The position numbers and the translations under genes are program-made. The notes below the pieces were generated by a model, which was given only the letters and a program-made list of their open reading frames with translations, made no database searches and was not told the DNA's origin. From the NCBI GenBank assembly GCA_937967535.1, contig CALCMV010000123.1, positions 1-11,096 of the forward strand: a stretch of 11,096 nucleotides of DNA, given 5' to 3'. This document shows, in pieces, positions 7,154 through 11,096 of the stretch; position 1 is the stretch's first letter, and each line of letters opens with the position of its first letter. Source of the DNA: an uncultured Saprospiraceae bacterium (lineage in GTDB: Bacteria; Bacteroidota; Bacteroidia; Chitinophagales; Saprospiraceae).

Positions 7154-7427
7154 AAGTAAATGAAAATTGCAATTACAATGAAAATTACAATTGCAATGAA
7201 AATGAAAATATAAATGAAAATTGCAATGTCTTTGCTAAATTTTGAATGAATTTAAATTTTACTTTGTTTTTTATTGATATAGCATCATTTCAAGCGCATT
7301 TTTGAATGTATTATTTTTATTGTTAATTTAAAAACAAAATTAGCGCGAATAATGTGTTTTTTGTTTTTTGTTAATTTTTATAAATGAAAATTTTAAATAA
7401 TATTTTCACAAAAAAAATTATATATAC
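7154..7427. repeat. ATGAAAATT-type low-complexity spacer upstream of E1
   Basis: At 7160-7230 the sequence repeats short units such as AATGAAAATTGCAATT and AATGAAAAT. The rest is AT-rich. It forms the E1 leader if the -7 box at 7335-7342 is used. No gene is seen. Confidence 0.55.
7335..7342 (-). promoter_or_regulatory. Candidate -7 box for the fused E1 gene
   Basis: The minus strand reads TAATTTTG, matching TAnnTTTG. It is about 180 nt before the E1 ATG. A -33 TTTG is not found at the expected distance, so support is moderate to weak. The family 3 element begins 90 bp further upstream. Confidence 0.35.
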
Positions 7428-7600
7428 TTAACCCAAGTTGAATATGTAGTCTCCAAAAAATCAGAGCTGAGAGAGTTGTTAGACGAATTCTTTTGTAAAA
7501 GCGAAGACATTATAAAATAATCGGTGCCTTCTAAAACAACATTCGTCTGACAACTAAAGCTCCTAAAAAACTTGGAGGCTACATATTCAACTTGGGTTAA
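7428..7600. mobile_element. Miniature inverted-repeat element, family 3
   Basis: The ends CCCAAGTTGAATATGTAG(T/C)CTCCAA (7432-7456 and, inverted, 7572-7596) match over 25 bases with one difference. TTAA flanks each end (7428-7431, 7597-7600). It may be a 4-bp target duplication or, being palindromic, part of the inverted repeat. Weaker pairing continues inward to TTAGACGAAT (left) and ATTCGTCTGAC (right), so most of the 165-bp body can fold on itself. There is no ORF and no transposase. It lies between the divergent E1 and lepB genes. Confidence 0.8.
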
Positions 7601-7666
7601 TTTTATTAAAAAAATAATCGTTTATGGGAAATGACATTATTTATTGATAATTAAAAATTAACAAAT

Positions 7667-7810
7667 GGCTACCCGTTTAAGTTTGCTTGCGGGATACTCG
7701 TCTGACGAAGGTTTTTGTGAAATGTAGTGATTTGTCTCATAAAATATTCACACTAAATAAAGGGATTCGTCTGACGAGTATTCGCTTTAGGCAAAGTTAA
7801 ATGGTTAGCC
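7667..7810. mobile_element. Miniature inverted-repeat element, family 1, intact copy
   Basis: This 144-bp element has TIRs of about 45 bp. The left arm (7667-7709) begins GGCTACCCGTTTAAGTTTGC, and the right arm (7766-7810), inverted, begins GGCTAACCATTTAACTTTGC. Both run inward to ACTCGTC(T/A)GACGAA. Perfect 8-bp direct repeats TAACAAAT flank it (7659-7666 and 7811-7818). It is the uninterrupted relative of 1722-2029 and supplies the empty-site sequence for the nested element there. It has no coding capacity, and the parent transposon family is not assigned. Confidence 0.88.
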
Positions 7811-8186
7811 TAACAAATTAAATATTTTTCATCATTCAAAATTCAAAATTGGCGAACACATTACAATTAAAATGCAAATTAAAATTAAAATTACAGAGGG
7901 AACGAAAAGTCATTTTTGTAATCTCGTCGAGATGTCTGATTTATTATTTGCTCCTTGCTAAAGTACTGAATTTGGAGTGTAAAGTTACGAAAAAGCCTTA
8001 TTTTTTTATTGCTTCCTATCATTTTTCAATTCATTTTATAAGATATTGCTTTTCTTATTTCTATTTAAATACCTAAAAAATAGCTTTTTACAAATTTATT
8101 TTTTTGTAAAAAAATAATTTCTTTGACAAGTATTTATCAAAAACCAAATTAACATTACATTAGTATTACAGAATGATATAATCACC
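7811..8186. other. AT-rich gene-free spacer upstream of lepB promoter
   Basis: No convincing gene is present; the one TTG-started 75-codon frame is low-complexity. It contains a 13-nt perfect palindrome ATCTCG-T-CGAGAT (7921-7933), AAATTAAAATT-type filler (7862-7892), and a weak hairpin TTTTTACAAA/TTTGTAAAAA (8085-8094 and 8103-8112) flanked by A/T runs. Confidence 0.45.
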
Positions 8187-8194
8187 TATCTTTG
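8187..8194 (+). promoter_or_regulatory. Candidate -7 box for lepB
   Basis: TATCTTTG is a full match to TAnnTTTG and is followed by GCAG, as often seen at Bacteroidota start sites. No -33 TTG lies 19-21 nt upstream. The distance to the lepB ATG is 268 nt, but 169 nt of this are the family 4 element plus its duplicated TAA. Without them the leader would be about 100 nt, a more ordinary length. Confidence 0.55.
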
Positions 8195-8224
8195 CAGCCG
8201 AATTATATGTGTTCGTTGTTTTGT

Positions 8225-8264
8225 GTTCTTCGTTCTACGTTAAAATAAACGCTGAACTAAGAAC
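8225..8264 (+). other. Possible leader hairpin before lepB
   Basis: GTTCTT (8225-8230), GTTC and CGTT pair in order with AACG, GAAC and AAGAAC (8259-8264) around an AAAATA loop, with two small mismatches. The segment 8254-8281 is GAACTA/GAACCA filler that continues as TAAGAACTAAC after the inserted element. There is no T-run, so it is not a clear terminator. Confidence 0.35.
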
Positions 8265-8281
8265 CACGAACTATGAACTAA

Positions 8282-8447
8282 GAGCATGTTTGGATTTTTT
8301 CTGCCTGACAACCAATATTTTGTGAACTTGGCTTCATATCAAATCAGTCACTTATCCCGATAAATTCCTTCTTTGATATTTCGCCAAAACCACTCCCGAT
8401 AGCTATACGGGATTTGATTATCAGCTTGAAAAAATCCAAACATGCTC
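8282..8447. mobile_element. Miniature inverted-repeat element, family 4, in lepB leader
   Basis: This 166-bp element has perfect 20-bp TIRs, GAGCATGTTTGGATTTTTTC, at 8282-8301 and inverted at 8428-8447. Imperfect pairing continues for about 14 more bases. TAA flanks both sides (8279-8281, 8448-8450). Removing the element and one TAA restores ordinary filler, GAACTATGAACTAAGAACTA. The GAGC… end and TNA-type 3-bp duplication suit a derivative of IS5-type elements (IS1031 or IS427 groups). That is an inference from ends only. A 25-codon and a 31-codon frame, both starting at the ATG within the TIRs, are not considered genes. It ends 15 bases before the lepB start codon. Confidence 0.87.
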
Positions 8448-8462
8448 TAAGAACTAACAACA

Positions 8463-10022
8463 ATGTCATACATCATCTCAATAATATTATTGCTTGCTTT
8501 TGGAGCAGGTTTGTACAAAATGTTTGAAAAAGCCGGGGAAGCGGGTTGGAAAGCTATCGTACCGGGCTTGAATCTCTATACTTGGATACAACTGACCGGA
8601 CGACCAATGTATTGGTTGGCTTTGTTGTTGGTGCCGATTGTCGGTATTTTTATTTTTGCCTATATGCTGATTGATTTGGTGAAATGCTTTGGCAAGTTCG
8701 GTTTTTGGGAACAGGCTTTGGCGATTGTAGTGCCGTTTTTCTATTATCCTTTTATTGGTTTTAAGGATGAGGAAAAATATCTGGGTAAAGCAGTGGTGAT
8801 GAGCAAGGAAAGCCCCATCAAAAAATCGGTATTCAGAGAATGGGCAGAGGCGATTATTTTTGCAGTATTTGCAGCGACTTTTATACGGATGTTTTTGATT
8901 GAAGCCTATACGATTCCTACGCCTTCGATGGAGGGGTCGCTGATGGTGGGCGATTTTTTGTTTGTCAGCAAATTGAGTTATGGCTCGCGGATGCCTATTA
9001 CGCCCATACAATTTCCATTGGTGCATAATAAAGTGCCATTTGTAGGTAGTGAATCTTATAGTGAAGCGGTGAAATGGGATTATCGCCGACTACCCGCTAT
9101 ACGCGACCTCAAACGCTACGACCCTGTGGTGTTTAATTTCCCCGAAGGCGATACCGTCATTTTCCCAAAAGGTGTACCACGTAGAAAAGCTCCTTATACT
9201 CATTATTATAGTGAGGTGCGAAAAAACAGAGCTTATGTCAACAGAGCTTATGACATCGTAACCCGCCCTATTGACAAGCGTGATAATTATATCAAACGTT
9301 GTGTTGGTTTGCCCGGTGATATTATCGAAGTCAAAGACCGCGTACTCTATGTCAACGGCGAAGAAGCCCGAAAACCGGAAGGCTTGCAACTCGGCTATCA
9401 AGTCAACGCCACCGCAGGTAAACCTCCGCAGGAATTGCTGGATGAACTGGACATAGAATGGGAAGCATCAAGGGCGCAATACGGTACTATTATGTTTCTG
9501 ACTCAAAAACAGGTAGATGCACTCAGGGAGGTCGGCACATTAGAAATATCGCCGCTCGAAGAAGACCGTCGCCCTCTGCGTACTTTTCCACATGATAGTA
9601 ATTACGCTTGGACGGTGGATAATTTTGGTCCGCTGACTATTCCGAAAAAGGGAGAAGTTGTCAGTATCGGTCCGAAAAATATCGCCCTGTACAGACGCAT
9701 CATCAAAGATTATGAAGGGAATGAGCTCAAAATCGGCGGAGGCGGCATCGAAATCAACGGCAAACCCGCTACTCAATATACGATTCAACAGGATTATTAC
9801 TGGATGATGGGAGATAATAGGCACAACTCAGAGGATTCGCGCGTGTGGGGCTTTGTGCCGGAAGACCATATTGTAGGTAAACCTTTGTTCATCTGGATGT
9901 CTTTGAAGAATGGTAATTTGTTTGGCAAAAAGAAGAAAAATCCAAATGGCGCAATTTATAAGGAAAAAGGCGGCATCAATTTCAAACGCTTGTTCAGAGG
10001 AGCAAATGATATGGCAGAGTGA
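8463..10022 (+). CDS. lepB: Signal peptidase I with N-terminal membrane domain
   Basis: The product has 519 residues, far longer than the roughly 320 of E. coli LepB. It removes signal peptides from Sec and Tat exports at the inner membrane. Residues 1 to about 105 form an extra domain with hydrophobic segments near 2-17, 50-70 and 85-98 (GWKAIVPGLNLYTW motif, DUF5684-like). The peptidase anchor is at about 127-147. Catalytic Ser155 lies in IPTPSMEGSLMVGD, catalytic Lys278 in NYIKRCVGLPGD, and box E is GDNRHNSEDSR (450-460) with GFVPEDHIVGK after it. About 170 residues lie between Lys278 and box E, including a charged insert (ELLDELDIEWEASR), as in other Bacteroidota LepB proteins. The start ATG at 8463 gives the complete first membrane segment. 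A mobile element in the leader leaves only TAAGAACTAACAACA before it, without a Shine-Dalgarno, which is usual in this phylum. The T9SS protein of this window would be among its substrates. Confidence 0.95.
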   Translation: MSYIISIILLLAFGAGLYKMFEKAGEAGWKAIVPGLNLYTWIQLTGRPMYWLALLLVPIVGIFIFAYMLIDLVKCFGKFGFWEQALAIVVPFFYYPFIGFKDEEKYLGKAVVMSKESPIKKSVFREWAEAIIFAVFAATFIRMFLIEAYTIPTPSMEGSLMVGDFLFVSKLSYGSRMPITPIQFPLVHNKVPFVGSESYSEAVKWDYRRLPAIRDLKRYDPVVFNFPEGDTVIFPKGVPRRKAPYTHYYSEVRKNRAYVNRAYDIVTRPIDKRDNYIKRCVGLPGDIIEVKDRVLYVNGEEARKPEGLQLGYQVNATAGKPPQELLDELDIEWEASRAQYGTIMFLTQKQVDALREVGTLEISPLEEDRRPLRTFPHDSNYAWTVDNFGPLTIPKKGEVVSIGPKNIALYRRIIKDYEGNELKIGGGGIEINGKPATQYTIQQDYYWMMGDNRHNSEDSRVWGFVPEDHIVGKPLFIWMSLKNGNLFGKKKKNPNGAIYKEKGGINFKRLFRGANDMAE

Positions 10023-10072
10023 TAATGGTTAATGATTAATGGTTAATGATTAACGATTAATGCTTAATGATT
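10023..10072. repeat. 14-bp tandem repeat after lepB
   Basis: TAATGGTTAATGAT occurs perfectly at 10023-10036 and 10037-10050, followed by degenerate units (TAACGATTAATGCT, TAATGATTTTTT). It starts directly after the lepB TGA. It is simple filler, though the final T-run might help end the transcript. Confidence 0.75.
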
Positions 10073-10159
10073 TTTTCTCATGGGGAACTTTTGTGGCTTG
10101 TCTGGCGTTGTATTGGTATTCTTGTCAATAAAAAAAATAAAAAAAATCTTGTTTTAGGG

Positions 10160-10190
10160 TTGCGTAATTTAAAAAACAATTATACTTTTG
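10160..10190 (+). promoter_or_regulatory. Promoter for tRNA-Asp
   Basis: A TTG at 10160-10162 (-33) and TACTTTTG at 10183-10190 (-7) are separated by 20 nt. Both match the Bacteroidota consensus TTG/TAnnTTTG. The -7 box lies 70 nt before the tRNA, leaving a short 5' trailer to be processed. This is the best two-part promoter in the window. Confidence 0.7.
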
Positions 10191-10260
10191 CACTCGCTGA
10201 AACAAACACGCAAGGTGTTACGTACAATATACAACAGCGCACTCCAAAAATAAAAATGCT

Positions 10261-10335
10261 GGTCTGGTAGTTCAGTCTGGTTAGAATACCTGCCTGTCAC
10301 GCAGGGGGTCGCGGGTTCGAGTCCCGTCCAGACCG
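10261..10335 (+). tRNA. tRNA-Asp (anticodon GTC)
   Basis: The 75-nt cloverleaf has acceptor GGTCTGG paired with CCAGACC (10328-10334) and discriminator G at 10335. The anticodon stem CCTGC/GCAGG encloses loop CTGTCAC with GTC at 10296-10298. The T-arm is GCGGG-TTCGAGT-CCCGT. The anticodon GTC and discriminator G are standard identity elements for aspartate. CCA is not encoded. It has its own promoter upstream and a terminator 9 nt downstream. Confidence 0.96.
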
Positions 10336-10344
10336 CTTTAAATT

Positions 10345-10381
10345 AAAGAGTTATGAATGTAAAATTCATAGCTCTTTTTTT
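10345..10381 (+). terminator. Rho-independent terminator of tRNA-Asp
   Basis: The arms AAAGAGTTATGAAT (10345-10358) and ATTCATAGCTCTTT (10364-10377) pair over 14 positions with one G-T. The second arm merges into a run of eight or more T. It ends the tRNA transcript and may also limit read-through into the convergent gene. Confidence 0.88.
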
Positions 10382-10409
10382 ATTTGCATATTATTTGCGC
10401 CAAAATAGT

Positions 10410-11096
10410 CTAAATTTCCTTCATCAACTCTAAAAACTTATCCAACTTATACGCACCCGCGACATCACGTTTATCATAGACCATAAAATAACGATAATCA
10501 TTGCCGGCTTTGCTTGCCCAAAGATTGCCGAGTGTGATTTTTTGTCCTGCTTCGAGGTGGTCGCCTTTGGTTTCTAAAACAATGGTTTTACCACTTTTCG
10601 ATTGAATGATAAAGTCAGGATAATGATTGATGAAACCGTTGATGCGAAAACCTGTTCTATCTGAATTTCTCGTCCAAAATCGGATATTTTCCATATTAGC
10701 AACTTCGTTGATAACACGTTCTTCATAGAGATTCATCGTTCCCTCTTTTTCGTAGAGTGATTTGGTGATGTCTTTGGACGTTTTCCCCGGAATGATACTC
10801 TGTGCTAATTGGTAGGAATCACGCATAAATACGGCATCGGTATCTAACATTTTTTTGAAGATATTTGCAGCGTGATTTTCAGACAATTCAATGATTTTCT
10901 TTTTGATTTTATTCACATAAGGTAATTCATTATCAATGAAATCCGCGACTTGTTCATCTGTAAAATCAGCAAAAATACGATTGAGATATTTTTTTATATC
11001 ATCATCGGCAATGGGGTACATATTGCCAATGGTTTTTGATACACGATTAGTGAGATTTTGCGCTCGTGCTTCTTTTCTGGCAGGGTCAAGGATGTA
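10410..11096 (-). CDS. C-terminal part of a type III restriction enzyme-like helicase-nuclease (Res subunit), partial
   Basis: The frame is open to the right edge, so only the last 228 residues are seen; the helicase domains lie outside. The first 25 of these (YILDPARKEARAQNLTNRVSK…) precede the Met at 11021, which should not be taken as the start. Counting from that Met, the C-terminal domain carries a PD-(D/E)XK site: D136 in HYPDFII, then E150-T-K152 in VLETKGDHL, followed by LGNLWASKAGNDYRYFMVYD. This spacing and the trailing motif are typical of type III restriction subunit R and related DEAD/DEAH defence helicases. Together with a Mod methylase, such enzymes cut unmodified invading DNA. 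The Mod gene is not visible and would lie upstream, beyond 11096. The gene faces the tRNA-Asp terminator. Confidence 0.8.
   Translation of the reverse strand, partial: YILDPARKEARAQNLTNRVSKTIGNMYPIADDDIKKYLNRIFADFTDEQVADFIDNELPYVNKIKKKIIELSENHAANIFKKMLDTDAVFMRDSYQLAQSIIPGKTSKDITKSLYEKEGTMNLYEERVINEVANMENIRFWTRNSDRTGFRINGFINHYPDFIIQSKSGKTIVLETKGDHLEAGQKITLGNLWASKAGNDYRYFMVYDKRDVAGAYKLDKFLELMKEI

Noticed and set aside
7849..8076. 75-codon open frame upstream of lepB
   Set aside because: It starts with TTG, its first third is translated AT-rich filler (repeating LKLK), and it has no domain or ribosome-binding context.
8284..8442. Two short frames starting at the ATG inside each TIR of the family 4 element (25 codons on +, 31 codons on -)
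   Set aside because: Both share MFGFF only because the TIRs are identical. They are short, lack ribosome sites and are not recognisable as transposase ends.
10067..10270. 67-codon open frame between lepB and tRNA-Asp
   Set aside because: It runs through the tRNA promoter and into the tRNA itself, begins in the tandem repeat, and has no protein-like character.

Overview
The window comes from a Bacteroidota chromosome, most likely a Saprospiraceae- or Chitinophagales-like lineage. The evidence is a type IX secretion (T9SS) cargo protein with a C-terminal sorting domain, Bacteroidota promoter -7 boxes (TAnnTTTG), a large LepB with the extra N-terminal membrane domain and long insert seen in this phylum, and very AT-rich intergenic DNA with short tandem filler repeats. 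The metabolic genes are housekeeping. mqnB belongs to the futalosine route to menaquinone. A fused E1 2-oxoacid dehydrogenase feeds acyl-CoA metabolism. lepB is signal peptidase I.

Layout: 1-387 is gene-free DNA with three palindromic structures and a promoter. 388-828 (+) is a small PD-(D/E)XK nuclease-like protein. It converges on mqnB (849-1520, -). 1521-2168 holds GTT-rich filler, a transposon-like element with a second element nested inside it, and a hairpin terminator. 2169-4334 (-) is a 721-residue T9SS-secreted protein. 4335-4744 is AT-rich and gene-free. 4745-7153 (-) is the fused E1. 7154-8462 is a 1.3 kb divergent intergenic region with three more miniature elements. 8463-10022 (+) is lepB. 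10261-10335 is tRNA-Asp(GTC) with its own promoter and terminator. 10410 to the right edge (-) is the C-terminal end of a type III restriction-enzyme-like helicase-nuclease.

The most notable content is non-coding. Four miniature inverted-repeat element families (MITE-like, no transposase in the window) make five insertions. Family 1 has two copies, at 1722-2029 and 7667-7810, with terminal inverted repeats of about 45 bp and 8-bp target duplications. The first copy is split by a 158-bp family 2 element flanked by TAA duplications. Deleting that element and one TAA restores a 147-bp copy that differs in length from the 144-bp intact copy only by one 3-nt indel. A family 4 element (8282-8447), also in a TAA target, sits inside the lepB leader and ends 15 bases before the start codon. 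A family 3 element (7432-7596) lies just upstream of a candidate E1 promoter.

The two nuclease genes at the window ends look like accessory or defence genes, but no complete defence operon is visible. All assignments come from reading motifs and repeats by eye; no database search was run.
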